From an uncultured Prevotellaceae bacterium (GTDB taxonomy: Bacteria > Bacteroidota > Bacteroidia > Bacteroidales > Bacteroidaceae): a DNA stretch of 64,000 nucleotides. Below, piece after piece: positions 8,358 to 18,400 of this stretch. Location of the stretch: assembly GCA_902778535.1 (NCBI GenBank), contig CACYYG010000005.1, positions 89,883-153,882 on the forward strand. Reading direction: 5' to 3'. The notes under the pieces are model-generated. The model was not told the origin of the DNA. It saw nothing but the letters and a program-made list of their open reading frames with translations, and searched no databases. The first letter of the stretch is position 1. Each line of letters starts with the position of its first letter. The translations under genes were made by a program, and so were the position numbers.

Positions 8358-9317
8358 ATGAGCAGCCTGATAGAGTGTGTCCCTAATTTCAGCGAAGGCC
8401 GCGATGCCGGCGTCATCCGCCAGATAACCGATGCCGTACAGAGCGTAAGCGGCGTGAAGCTGCTGCACGTAGACCCTGGCCAAGCCGCCAACCGCACGGT
8501 CGTCACCTTCGTGGGCGAGCCGGATGCTGTGACGGAAGCCGCTTTCCGTGCTGCCGCCACTGCCGCCAGAGTCATCGACATGCGCCATCATCACGGCACG
8601 CATCCACGTATCGGCGCCACCGATGTGCTTCCTCTCATTCCCTTAAACGGTATCACACTGGCCGAGTGCGCCATTCTGGCACGACAGCTGGCGCGCCGCA
8701 TGGCCGCTGAGGCCAACATTCCCTGCTACTGCTATGAGGCCGCTGCCCTTCGTCCTGAATTCAAGAACCTGGCCGTTTGTCGTCAGGGTGAATACGAGGC
8801 GCTCGACCGCAAGCTCTCCACACCTGAATTGCAGCCCGATTTCCTGCCTCCGATAATGACAGATACAAAGGAAGTGCCTGAATGCATCAGGCGTTCAGGC
8901 TGTTCTGTCGTCGGTGCACGCGAGTTTCTCGTCGCCGTCAACTTCAACCTCGACACGAAAGACGTAGCTATCGCCAAAGCCATTGCTGCCGATGTGCGCC
9001 AAAAGGGTCCCGAAGGCCGGCCCTACGCCCTGCCTACGGTGAAAGCCATCGGCTGGTATATCGATGAGTATGGCATCGCTCAGGTTTCCACTAATCTTAC
9101 TGATATCAACACCACGCCGCTGCATGTGGCTTTCGACACGATTAGCCGCTGCGCCCTTGAACACGGCGTTCACGTCACAGGTACTGAGATCGTCGGTCTG
9201 ATTCCACAGCGTGTGCTGACAGAGGCTGGTGATGATGCCGTCAGACGTATGCACCTCGACGAGTTGGCTCCCTTCTTGCCAGAGCAAAGAGTGCTTGAAC
9301 TTCTTGCCGCCAAATGA
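8358..9317 (+). CDS. ftcD: Glutamate formimidoyltransferase
   Basis: Transfers the formimino group from N-formimidoyl-glutamate to tetrahydrofolate, the last step of histidine degradation in this route. 319 residues, about the size of a stand-alone transferase without the cyclodeaminase domain. The start ECVPNFSEGRD and the segment RHHHGTHPRIGATDVLPLIP are characteristic, with His residues of the catalytic region near 78-83. No other hut genes are visible here. Three bases separate it from the SGNH gene, and its stop overlaps the priA start by 4 bases (ATGA), so translation is probably coupled. Confidence 0.92.
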   Translation: MSSLIECVPNFSEGRDAGVIRQITDAVQSVSGVKLLHVDPGQAANRTVVTFVGEPDAVTEAAFRAAATAARVIDMRHHHGTHPRIGATDVLPLIPLNGITLAECAILARQLARRMAAEANIPCYCYEAAALRPEFKNLAVCRQGEYEALDRKLSTPELQPDFLPPIMTDTKEVPECIRRSGCSVVGAREFLVAVNFNLDTKDVAIAKAIAADVRQKGPEGRPYALPTVKAIGWYIDEYGIAQVSTNLTDINTTPLHVAFDTISRCALEHGVHVTGTEIVGLIPQRVLTEAGDDAVRRMHLDELAPFLPEQRVLELLAAK

Positions 9318-11710
9318 GCTACGCCGACATCATCCTGCCTGTTCCGCTCGACGGTCTCTTCACCTACTCTATACCCGACACCATGCAGCCGTTGCTGAAG
9401 CCGGGCATGCGTGTCTTGGTGCCTTTTGGAAGGAACAAGAGCTATGTCGGCATTGTCGACCATTTGCACGACAACAAACCTGAGGGTTACACAGTGAAGC
9501 CCATCACGCAGCTAATGGACCAACAGCCTATCATGCTCGATGCCCAGCTGAAACTGTGGCACTGGATTGCCGATTATTATATGTCGCCCATTGGCGACGT
9601 GATGAAAGCAGCGCTGCCCGCAGGTTTGAAGGCTGAAGAGGGTTACCGTCCGCGCACCGAGACCTATATCCGTCTTACGCCCGCCTATCAGAATGAGACT
9701 ACGCTGCATGTGGCGCTGAACATATTGGCCCGTGCACCCAAGCAGCAACAGGCCTTTATCAGTTATTTACAGATGTCGGGCTGGGATATGATTGGCGACG
9801 AAGACTCCAGCATCTCGCCTGTTACTCGCGAGGAGCTGATGAACCAGAGCGGAGCCACTTTGCCCACGCTGAACTTGCTGGTGAAGCGCGGAATGTTGGA
9901 GACCTACGAGGTGGAGGTGAGCCGACTGAACAAGAACGGCGAGCCGCATCCTGAGCTCATTAAGAAGATGAGTGCGCCGCAGCAGGAGGCCTACAACCAG
10001 ATTCTCTTCTCCTTCCTGAAGAAGCCCGTCACCCTGCTGCATGGCGTGACCAGCAGTGGCAAGACCGAGATATACATCCACCTTATTCAGCGTGAGATAG
10101 AACAACACCGCCAGGTGCTCTATCTCTTGCCCGAGATTGCCCTGACGGTGCAGATGATGGAGCGCCTGCAGCGTGTCTTCGGCAATCGTTTAGGCATCTA
10201 TCACTCGAAGTACAGCGATGCTGAGCGTGTCGAAATCTGGCAGAAGCAGCTCTCGTCTCATCCCTACGACGTTATCCTCGGTGCCCGCTCTGCCGTCTTC
10301 TTGCCCTTCCAGCGCCTCGGCCTTGTCATTGTCGACGAGGAGCATGAGACCAGCTTCAAGCAGCAGGACCCCGCGCCCCGCTATCATGCAAGGAGCGTGG
10401 CGATTATGATGGCTTCTATAGTGAATAGTGAACAGTGTATAGTGAATAGTGATGATTACCATGCAGGTAGCGAGCAGAATGGTCATCATAGTAGCGAGCA
10501 TAGCAGCAAAGGTAATCATAACTATTCACTATACACTATCAACTGTTCACTACAGCCAAAAGTGATACTCGGCACTGCTACCCCTTCGCTTGAGACCTAT
10601 TTTAACGCTATGAGCGCCAAGTTCGGCTTGGTGGAGCTGAAGCAACGCTATCAGGACATCGAGATGCCCGAGATTCAGGTGGTGAACATCCAGAAGTTGC
10701 AGCGCAAGAAGATGATGCGCGGCCCGTTTTCACCTCTTTTATTAGCACGCGTGCGCGAGGCGCTGGAGAGTGGCCATCAGGCCATCCTCTTCCAAAACCG
10801 CCGCGGCTGGGCGCCGATGGTGGAGTGCAGGCAATGCGGCTGGGTGCCGCGCTGCGAGCACTGCGATGTCTCATTGACGCTGCACCGCTCTATGAACCAG
10901 CTGACGTGTCATTACTGCGGCAACACCTATCGCGTGCCCTCAGAATGTCCTGCGTGCGGCTCAAAGGACTTGCAGGGAAAGGGCTATGGCACGGAGAAGA
11001 TAGAAGACCAGATACGCGACATCTTTCCTATGGCGCGCATCGCTCGCATGGACCTCGACACCACCCGTACGCGTCAGGCCTACGAGCGCCTCATCAGCGA
11101 CTTCTCTGCCGGGCGCACCAACCTGCTCATCGGTACGCAGATGGTGACCAAGGGTTTGGACTTCGACAAGGTGAGCGTTGTGGGCATCCTCAACGCCGAC
11201 TCGATGCTCAACATTCCCGACTTCCGCGCCTATGAACATGCCTACATGATGATGGCACAGGTGAGCGGTCGCGCAGGGCGCAAGGGACAGCGTGGCCTCG
11301 TCATCCTGCAGACCAAGCAGCCCGACCTGCCGCTCATCGACTACGTGGTGCGCAACGACTATCAGGCTTTCTTCCGCTCACTGCTGGCCGAGCGCCAGGC
11401 CTTCCGCTATCCGCCATACTACCGCATCATCTACGTCTTTCTCAAACATCAGAAAGACCAAGTGGTAGATACTGCAGGCCTTGAACTGGGTGCTCGTCTG
11501 CGCCAGTGGTTCGGCGTCCGTGTCCTCGGCCCCGACAAGCCCGCCGTAGCCCGTGTGAAGACGCTAAGCATCCGCAAGCTCGTGCTGAAACTGGAGCTGG
11601 GCATTGACATGGCGAAGGTGCGCCAATACTTGCGGCTGGCCCAGACACAAATGTTGCAGGACAAACGCTACGCCAGCCTGCAGCTGTATTACGACGTTGA
11701 TCCGCTCTAA
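9314..11710 (+). CDS. priA: Primosomal protein N' (replication restart helicase PriA) with an in-frame repeat insertion
   Basis: 3'-5' DNA helicase that reloads the replisome at stalled forks. 798 residues. An N-terminal DNA-binding domain is followed by Walker A GVTSSGKT (244-251), Walker B DEEH (341-344), the zinc-binding cysteines CRQCGW, CEHCD, CHYCG and CPACG (about 505-555), and helicase motifs V-VI such as TKGLDFDKV and QVSGRAGR. Between RYHARSVAIMMA and KVILGTATPSLE, where family members have a short linker, there are about 46 extra residues (about 368-414) encoded by an inverted heptad repeat. The frame stays open through it, so the protein is presumably functional. Overlaps ftcD by 4 bases. 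Confidence 0.93.
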   Translation: MSYADIILPVPLDGLFTYSIPDTMQPLLKPGMRVLVPFGRNKSYVGIVDHLHDNKPEGYTVKPITQLMDQQPIMLDAQLKLWHWIADYYMSPIGDVMKAALPAGLKAEEGYRPRTETYIRLTPAYQNETTLHVALNILARAPKQQQAFISYLQMSGWDMIGDEDSSISPVTREELMNQSGATLPTLNLLVKRGMLETYEVEVSRLNKNGEPHPELIKKMSAPQQEAYNQILFSFLKKPVTLLHGVTSSGKTEIYIHLIQREIEQHRQVLYLLPEIALTVQMMERLQRVFGNRLGIYHSKYSDAERVEIWQKQLSSHPYDVILGARSAVFLPFQRLGLVIVDEEHETSFKQQDPAPRYHARSVAIMMASIVNSEQCIVNSDDYHAGSEQNGHHSSEHSSKGNHNYSLYTINCSLQPKVILGTATPSLETYFNAMSAKFGLVELKQRYQDIEMPEIQVVNIQKLQRKKMMRGPFSPLLLARVREALESGHQAILFQNRRGWAPMVECRQCGWVPRCEHCDVSLTLHRSMNQLTCHYCGNTYRVPSECPACGSKDLQGKGYGTEKIEDQIRDIFPMARIARMDLDTTRTRQAYERLISDFSAGRTNLLIGTQMVTKGLDFDKVSVVGILNADSMLNIPDFRAYEHAYMMMAQVSGRAGRKGQRGLVILQTKQPDLPLIDYVVRNDYQAFFRSLLAERQAFRYPPYYRIIYVFLKHQKDQVVDTAGLELGARLRQWFGVRVLGPDKPAVARVKTLSIRKLVLKLELGIDMAKVRQYLRLAQTQMLQDKRYASLQLYYDVDPL
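10417..10554. repeat. Heptad-repeat inverted element inserted in frame in priA
   Basis: Arms 10417-10460 and 10511-10554 (44 bases each) are reverse complements with 6 mismatches. Each arm consists of 7-base units: AGTGAAT-type on the left (from 10420) and ACTATTC-type on the right (from 10521). A 50-base core lies between them. The element encodes the Ser/Asn/His-rich insert of PriA. Confidence 0.9.
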
Positions 11711-11734
11711 AGGCACTTGAATCAGAAGAAGAAT

Positions 11735-13186
11735 ATGCATAAGAAAATTTTCGTTCTAATGATGCTCGTCTTTGTCGCGCTGACGGCGCGGGCCATCGAC
11801 GAGTATCAGTTTCGCAGCGGAACGGCAGTGCTGAAAGGCTGCATACTGAATAAGCCCGCAGATGAATGGAACATTATCTCAGTGAACGCATACGACTTGT
11901 TCACAGGAGAGGAGCTGGTATACACTATCCCCGTCGCAGCCGACGGCACATTCGAGGGTAGCATCCATCTGCCACATTCGCAGAGCGTACTGGCCGAGGA
12001 CGTGTCAGACATCTTCATAGCCGTGGGCGATACAGTAGAGGTGACGAAGGACGCAGCACAGGACGCCTACGAGGGTGTAACCATTGGCGGACACAGCACG
12101 AGCGCCGACATCAATCGCCTCTGGCCGGAAGTGAAGAAGCATTACTTCGGCGGCAAGCAGCTGTTCATCAACGGATTGGCAAGGGAGGACATGCCCAAAT
12201 GGAAGCGTAAAATGGTGAAGCTGATCGACACCGTCATCGCCGACATCGAGGCCGACCGCCTGCCCCTGCCTGCCGGCTCGTCCGCCTGCGTCAAGGAAGT
12301 GATGAGTGCCAGTCTGCTGGGTGAGCTGCTCATGGCCTTCATGATGAACTACCGCTATAATATTACAGGCAACAACTACGCAAATATCAAAGTTTCGGAA
12401 TATGGTGAATACTACGACTTCTTAGCTGGTCGTGAGCGGTGGCTGTTAGATAATCCCGCCATGCTGCTTGTCATGGATTCGCCAGACCACCTCTTCAGCT
12501 ATACCGGCGTTTACATCATGATTGACATCGCTTTCTTTCCCCATGAGGAAGGCGAGAGCCAGGCCGAATACTATCGAAAGGCATCGAGCGCCATTACTAC
12601 GCGCTATGGTTTGAAAAACGTCGGCTTCATGCAGCAGATGGTGCTCTGCCGGAATGCCTTACGCGAAGACCGCCTTAGTCCTGAATCTGACCCCGACAAT
12701 ACGGCCGAATACGTTGCGGGCATCATACCCCTCATCACCCATCCCGTCATAGCCTATCACGCCCTCGACCGTTACCGCCAATACGTCAAGGAGCGTGAAC
12801 TGAAGGTTGTTGAGCAGAAGCCGATGACCAAGGGCGACTCCATCTTCCAGCGCATCATCGAGCCTTACAAGGGCAACGCGCTCTTCGTCGATTTCTGGGG
12901 AATGAGTTGTGGTCCCTGCCGCGCTGGAATGTTGGAGGAACGCGAGAAGGTGGAGCGACTGAAAGACCAGCCCGTCCGTTTCCTCTATATCTGCGACGAG
13001 AAGGATGGCCCTCGTGAGCACGCCGAGAAGTGGATGATGGAGAACAACATCCGGGGCGAGCACATTTTTGTTACGCATGAAGAGTGGCAGTTGCTCAGTG
13101 CCAAGTTCCAGTTTAACGCCATTCCTTTCAAGATCGGTGTCGACAAGGACGGCAACATCGTAGCGTATGATGCCGTCAGCAAATAA
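11735..13186 (+). CDS. Secreted thioredoxin-like (TlpA/AhpC-TSA type) protein
   Basis: 483 residues from the ATG at 11735; a TTG 18 bases upstream in the same frame is the alternative. A signal peptide (MHKKIFVLMMLVFVALTARA) leads to an N-terminal beta domain like those fused to Bacteroidales thiol-disulfide proteins, a helical middle, and a C-terminal thioredoxin fold with the active site WGMSCGPC (Cys at about 391 and 394). It probably acts as a periplasmic disulfide reductase or isomerase. The cis-Pro region NAIPFKIGVDKDG supports the fold. It ends at the shared terminator region with the convergent DUF6263-like gene. Confidence 0.85.
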   Translation: MHKKIFVLMMLVFVALTARAIDEYQFRSGTAVLKGCILNKPADEWNIISVNAYDLFTGEELVYTIPVAADGTFEGSIHLPHSQSVLAEDVSDIFIAVGDTVEVTKDAAQDAYEGVTIGGHSTSADINRLWPEVKKHYFGGKQLFINGLAREDMPKWKRKMVKLIDTVIADIEADRLPLPAGSSACVKEVMSASLLGELLMAFMMNYRYNITGNNYANIKVSEYGEYYDFLAGRERWLLDNPAMLLVMDSPDHLFSYTGVYIMIDIAFFPHEEGESQAEYYRKASSAITTRYGLKNVGFMQQMVLCRNALREDRLSPESDPDNTAEYVAGIIPLITHPVIAYHALDRYRQYVKERELKVVEQKPMTKGDSIFQRIIEPYKGNALFVDFWGMSCGPCRAGMLEEREKVERLKDQPVRFLYICDEKDGPREHAEKWMMENNIRGEHIFVTHEEWQLLSAKFQFNAIPFKIGVDKDGNIVAYDAVSK

Positions 13187-13221
13187 CAAAAAGCGCCTCC
13201 TCTGTTTGTCAGGGGAGGCGT
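13186..13221 (-). terminator. Terminator for the minus-strand DUF6263-like gene
   Basis: On the minus strand AACGCCTCCCCTG pairs with CAGAGGAGGCGCT across a short loop, followed by TTTTTGTT. The T-run overlaps the stop codon of the convergent thioredoxin-like gene. Confidence 0.75.
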
Positions 13222-13239
13222 TGATATGAATGGCCAAAC

Positions 13240-14121
13240 CTATTTCTTCAGCGAGATGGTTGAAGTTACCTTCACACTCTGACCCATGCTGTCCTTCGTC
13301 TCCTCAGAAATGATGGAGGCGGGCCAGTTGTTGTCCTGCATTTCGTAGGTGTTCTTCTCCGTGGCGTCAAACTTCAGCTGTCCCATCACCATGTCGATGT
13401 TCTCCTTGATCATCTGTGCCTGCTCGGGAGCCTCTTTCTCCACCTGCTTGATGATGAATTCCTTGAGTTCGTCCTTGCTCATGTCGAGGGTGGCGTTGCT
13501 GATGATTTTCTTGCCTGCAATGAAGTACATGCGCTTCATCTTCATGCCGTCGCTGTTGGTATAGGTGTCCTGGCGGCCGTTGGCAATGGTCTTGCCGTTC
13601 AGGGCCAGCACGTCAAAGTCGCTGAGGAGCATCTCTTCGGAGATGGTTTCCATGAGCTGTTCCGTCAGGTCTTCTTTTGTTGTGGCTTGCGACAGTTCGG
13701 GCATGGCTTCGAACATCCTGCTGATATTGTCGTCGATGGTCTCGCCGACCTTTTGTTTCACCTCGTCGAAGTTGAGGATTTTCTGCGGCACACCGTCGGC
13801 ATTGACGGCCAGCTTCACCACCGAGCCCTTCGTCAGCTGGGCACTCATCAGCAGCAAGGCGCTGACGGGATCTATGCCTTCTGTTGATGGAACGTCCATA
13901 CTGGTGTTGGTGATGGTGATGACGGCGCCGTCGGCTGTGACGCCGCTTACGGCGTACTCGTTGTCACTGTTAATGGTCAGTTCCTTGCCCATCATGTTGA
14001 TGGTGCTTTTCTCGGTGTACACGGCCTTGAAGCCATTCTCCAGCTTCGGGGCAATCTTTGTCTGTGCCTGAGCCATCAAGGCCATCAGCAGCACGACGCT
14101 TGTCAAAAACAGTTTTTTCAT
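13240..14121 (-). CDS. Secreted protein of unknown function (DUF6263-like)
   Basis: 293 residues with a clear signal peptide (MKKLFLTSVVLLMALMAQAQ). The mature protein looks like a beta-rich periplasmic domain with alternating Thr/Val/Ile strands (NSDNEYAVSGV, GAVITITNTSMDV) and a charged helical middle (EELTEQLM-type). The pattern resembles the DUF6263 family of Bacteroidales; I base that on overall look only. No catalytic motif is visible. It ends at a good terminator, and it lies downstream of ddh on the same strand, with a 9-mer repeat hairpin between them. Confidence 0.6.
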   Translation of the reverse strand: MKKLFLTSVVLLMALMAQAQTKIAPKLENGFKAVYTEKSTINMMGKELTINSDNEYAVSGVTADGAVITITNTSMDVPSTEGIDPVSALLLMSAQLTKGSVVKLAVNADGVPQKILNFDEVKQKVGETIDDNISRMFEAMPELSQATTKEDLTEQLMETISEEMLLSDFDVLALNGKTIANGRQDTYTNSDGMKMKRMYFIAGKKIISNATLDMSKDELKEFIIKQVEKEAPEQAQMIKENIDMVMGQLKFDATEKNTYEMQDNNWPASIISEETKDSMGQSVKVTSTISLKK

Positions 14122-14157
14122 TCTTTTCTTTTTGATTATACGACAAAATATATTATT

Positions 14158-14226
14158 GAAGACAACTTAAACAACAAGGACAACATCTAATAGAGAAAAG
14201 TTGTCTTTGTTGTTCAAGTTGTCTTC
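14158..14226. repeat. 9-mer repeat hairpin (cargo-free version)
   Basis: Left arm 14158-14187 and right arm 14197-14226 are reverse complements at 26 of 30 positions, with a 9-base spacer. The right arm is built of GTTGTCTTT, GTTGTTCAA and GTTGTCTTC. Arms of the same sequence family flank the GxxExxY gene at 33591-34089. Confidence 0.85.
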
Positions 14227-14232
14227 TTTATT

Positions 14233-15132
14233 CTACACCAGATGGGCGATGAGCTCCTCGCGGTCGCCGGGCAGCATGTCGATGACGGGAATTTCAATCA
14301 TCGTGTAGCAGCCGGGCTGCAGGCGCATGGTGGCGCGGGCCACATTGACCAGCACCTGGCCGGTCAGCGCAGGGTTGTTGATGCTCATGTTGAACTCGAA
14401 GCGCTGGTTTTGCGTCTGTCCGCTGACGCCCTTGCGCACCAGGTGCACGCCGTGACCCATGTCGCGCACGTCGTCGACGCTCTCCACCTGGAACACGTGC
14501 GTCTCGTCCGAGGCGAAATAGGGGTCGGCCTTGATGGCTGCCGTCACCTCGTCGAGCTTGGCGCCGTCCTCCAGCTCCACATAGACCATGCGGCGGTGGA
14601 TGCCCTCACCCAAGGGGATGGTCATCGAGAGGGCGTTCTTCACGCCAGCCTTCGAGCGCACGCACACCGAGTGTCCCATCGACATGCCCGGGCCGAAGTT
14701 GGTGTACGAGAGGCCCTTGGGTGCCAGACTCTGCATCAGTGTACGCACAATGCTGTCGCTGCCCGGGTCCCATCCTGCGGCAATCACGCTCACCGTGTTC
14801 GTCTGCTTGTTCAGCTCCATCAGCGTGCGGCGGTAGTCGCGAATCATCGTGTGGATGTCGAAGGAGTCGACGGTGTTGATGCCCAACGGCAGAATCTGCC
14901 GGGCGTATTCCTCGCACGAGCGGGTCGGCGTAGCCAATATCGCCACGTCCACGTCCTTCAGTTCGCGGATGTCCTTCACCACCTCGTAGGCGGCCAGCTC
15001 GGCGGGTTTGTTCTCTGCACCGTTGCGGCGCACAATGCCTGCAATCTCAAAGTCGGGAGCGCTCTCCAGGGCCTGCAGGGCGTAGCGTCCGATGTTGCCG
15101 TAACCAACGACGGCAGCTCTGATTTTTTTCAT
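14233..15132 (-). CDS. ddh: meso-Diaminopimelate D-dehydrogenase
   Basis: NADPH-dependent enzyme that aminates tetrahydrodipicolinate to meso-diaminopimelate in one step, feeding lysine and peptidoglycan synthesis. I start at ATG 15132 (MKKIRAAVVGYGNIGRYAL), which places the Rossmann motif GYGNIG at residues 9-14; the longer frame begins in the upstream AT-rich region. The segments ATPTRSCEEYA, VIAAGWDPGSDS and NFGPGMSMGHS are typical of Ddh. At 299 residues the length is somewhat below the usual ~320. The intergenic region upstream carries three palindromes and a weak -7 element (TAATTTTG on minus, 15175-15182). Confidence 0.92.
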   Translation of the reverse strand: MKKIRAAVVGYGNIGRYALQALESAPDFEIAGIVRRNGAENKPAELAAYEVVKDIRELKDVDVAILATPTRSCEEYARQILPLGINTVDSFDIHTMIRDYRRTLMELNKQTNTVSVIAAGWDPGSDSIVRTLMQSLAPKGLSYTNFGPGMSMGHSVCVRSKAGVKNALSMTIPLGEGIHRRMVYVELEDGAKLDEVTAAIKADPYFASDETHVFQVESVDDVRDMGHGVHLVRKGVSGQTQNQRFEFNMSINNPALTGQVLVNVARATMRLQPGCYTMIEIPVIDMLPGDREELIAHLV

Positions 15133-15259
15133 ACTAACTGTTAGTTTTGTTGTTGTATTCGCTGAAAATCGCTGCAAAATTACACAGTTTTTTTGAAAAA
15201 CCGTAAGTTGCGGGAAAAAAATTACTCGAGCAGTTTTATAAACGTCAAGTTTTTATTTT

Positions 15260-15320
15260 GTACACATGACGTGTACCTTTCGTACACACCGTGTGTATTT
15301 TTAGTACACACCGTGTGTAC
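15260..15320. repeat. Three tandem palindromes of the GTACACACCGTGTGTAC type
   Basis: GTACACATGACGTGTAC (15260-15276), TACACACCGTGTGTA (15283-15297) and GTACACACCGTGTGTAC (15304-15320) lie in a row between the divergent ddh and porU1 genes. Flanking T-rich and A-rich tracts also pair, so the whole block could fold into one stem. Role unknown. Confidence 0.8.
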
Positions 15321-15413
15321 AAAAATAAACCATATCGTTTTTTTCAGCGCCGCAATTGTGTAAATTTATTTGTCAGCACAATATATGAGCGTATGCGTGC
15401 GTTATAATAACAG

Positions 15414-18400
15414 ATGAGGAAGAGAGTTCTTCTGCTCCTTTTGCTGCTGTGCGCCGTGCTGAGGGCCGGAGCGCAGGAGTTTGTCAACCTGACTGCCCAT
15501 GAGGTCAGGATTGATTCGCTGCTGCCCGTCTATCACTGCAACATCCCGTTGGGCGAGCATTTTGCCGACAGCATTTACACGGTGAGCATCGATTATCCCG
15601 AGTTTATCGACATGAGCGAGGCCGACATCCGGCGCTATGAGGCCATCAGCGGCGCTCCGCTGCCTGCCCTGCCCGAGGTGCATCAGTATATCGGCGTCAG
15701 CCGCCGCCAGGGCACACTCTGTGTGTCTTTCGTTCCCTTGGTGTTCCGCGACGGGAAATATCAGAAGCTGGTGAGCTTCAAGATAAAGACGCACAAAGCC
15801 CCCCTGTCGTCCCCCGAGGGGGACACAAGTGTCCTAAAGAGTAGAGAAGCCCCCTCGGGGGCTGTAGGGGGGGCTTCGTTTGCTCTTCACTCTGTTCTCT
15901 CCTCTGGCCGTTGGGCGAAGATCAGCGTTCCTGAGACAGGCGTCTATCAGCTCACCGAGCAGCTGGTGCGTCGTGCCGGTTTCAGCAGTTTAAGCAAAGT
16001 GAAGGTCTACGGCTATGGCGGAGCCCTGCAGCCCGAAGTGCTCAGCAACGACTACATCAGAGCCACCGACGACCTGCAGGAGGTGGCCACGTGCACCGTT
16101 GGCGGCCGCCGCCTGTTTCATGCTGTCGGTCCCGTCAGTTGGGAGAAAGCCACGTCAACGGAGCGCATCCGTAATCCCTACAGCGACGTAGGCTGCTATT
16201 TCATCACTGAGAACGACGAGGAACCCCTGACCGTTGACAGCGCCCAGTTCGTATCCTCCTTCTACCCCACCACTAACGACTATCACTCGCTGCACGAGGT
16301 CGACGACTTTGCCTGGTATCACAGCGGCCGCAATCTCTATGAGAGTACGCCCGTCGGTGCCGAAGGGTCTTCAGCCTACGAGCTGTCAGCACATACCAAC
16401 GACGGCCGCCTTACCGTGATTCTCACTGCCGACGGTCCTGCCAAAGTCAGTGTTTCCGTGAACGACAGCATTGTAGGAACCATCAGCACTGAGAAACTGT
16501 CGTCACAGTCGAAGGCCGTGCAGAAAACACAGGTGCTGTTCCTCGACAGACTGTTGCAGCCGAAGAACACCGTGCGCCTGCGCAAGACATCAGGCGAGGC
16601 CACCGTGCGCCTCGACTATTTAGCGCTCACCATGTCCAGGCCGGCACCGGCACCGAGGCTCAGCAGCGACGCCTTCCCCGAGCCGCAGTTTGTCTATGGC
16701 ATCACCAATCAGGACCATCATGCCGACACTGCTGCCGATATGGTCATCATCATTCCTACGACGCAGAAACTGTTGGCGCAGGCCGAGCGACTGAAGGCTC
16801 TGCACGAGCAGCGCGATTCTTTGCGCGTGCGCATCGTGCCAGCCGACGAGCTCTTCAACGAGTTCAGCAGCGGCACACCCGACGCCAACGCCTACCGCCG
16901 CTACCTGAAGATGCTCTACGACCGTGCTGAGAGCGAGGCCGACATGCCGCGCTATCTGCTGCTCTTCGGCGACGGGGCCTGGGACAACCGAATGCTTACC
17001 ACCGACTGGCGTCAGGCTTCGCCCGACGACTATCTGCTCTGCTATGAAAGCGAGAACTCGTTCAGCGAGACCATGAGCTACGTCTGCGACGATTTCTTCT
17101 GTATGCTCGACGAGGGCGAGGGCGCCAGCCTGACCAAGCGCGACCGCACCGACGTAGGCGTGGGCCGTCTGCCTGCCAGCACTGAGGCCGAGGCCAAAAT
17201 CATGGTCGACAAAATCATCGACTACGCCACCAATGCCCACGCCGGCGACTGGCAGAACACACTCTGCTTCATGGGCGACGACGGCAACGGCAACGTGCAC
17301 ATGCGTGAGGCCGATGCCGCCGTAAAGACCGTCGTCGGCGAGCATCCCTCGTTCAACATCCGCAAAGTCTATTGGGATGCCTACAAGCTGACCAACACCC
17401 CCACCGGCAAGCGCTATCCTGACGTGATGCTCCTCTTACAGCAGCAGATAAAGCAGGGCGCGCTCATCATGGACTATTGCGGCCACGGCTCGCCCTACAC
17501 CATCTCGCATGAGCGCGTGCTCAACCTGTCCGACTTCTCTGCCCATACGTCGCTGCGCCTGCCGCTGTGGATTACGGCATCGTGCGACATTATGCCCTTC
17601 GACACGCAGGAGGAGAACATCGGCGAGACGGCCATGCTCAACGCTCACGGCGGAGCCATCGCCTTCTTCGGCACTACGCGCACCGTCTACACCGGCGACA
17701 ATCAGAACATGAACTGCGCCTTCCTGAAGTTCGTGCTCGGCAGCACCGACGGCCGCCGCAACACGCTGGGCGACGCCGTGCGTCTGGCAAAGAACGACGT
17801 GCGCTCCATCGGCGACGACCCCAACGACAGGACGCGCTCAGAAACCTATCCCATCAACAAGCTGCACTATACCCTCTTGGGCGATCCCGCTTTGACGCTG
17901 GCCGCTCCGCAGAGCGGACTGGTCATCGACAGCATCAACGGCCAGCCTGTCAGCGGCGTGGTGCAGTTGCCTGTAGGGCAGAAGGCCGTTGTGGCAGGAC
18001 ATATTGAGAACGCTGCCGACTTCAACGGTGTTGTGTCGCTGACGGTAAAGGACGTGGAACAGACTGTCACCTGCCAACTGAACAACATGGGTGACGACGG
18101 CGCTGAGACGGCCTTCTCCTTCAAAGACCGTCCTGCCACCATCTACAACGGACAGGACAGCGTGCGCAACGGGCGCTTCAGCCTGACGTTTGTCGTACCG
18201 CGCGACATCAGCTACAGCGAGGGCACAGGCCGTATGACCGCATACGCCGTCGACAACTCCCGACAGCTGTCGGTGCAGGGCAGCACCGAATCCTTCAGTC
18301 TGAGAAGTGCCGACGTGGCCTCCAACGACGGCATCGGCCCCTCCATCTACTGCTACCTGAACAGCACATCGTTCCAGAATGGCGGCAAGGTGAACACCAC

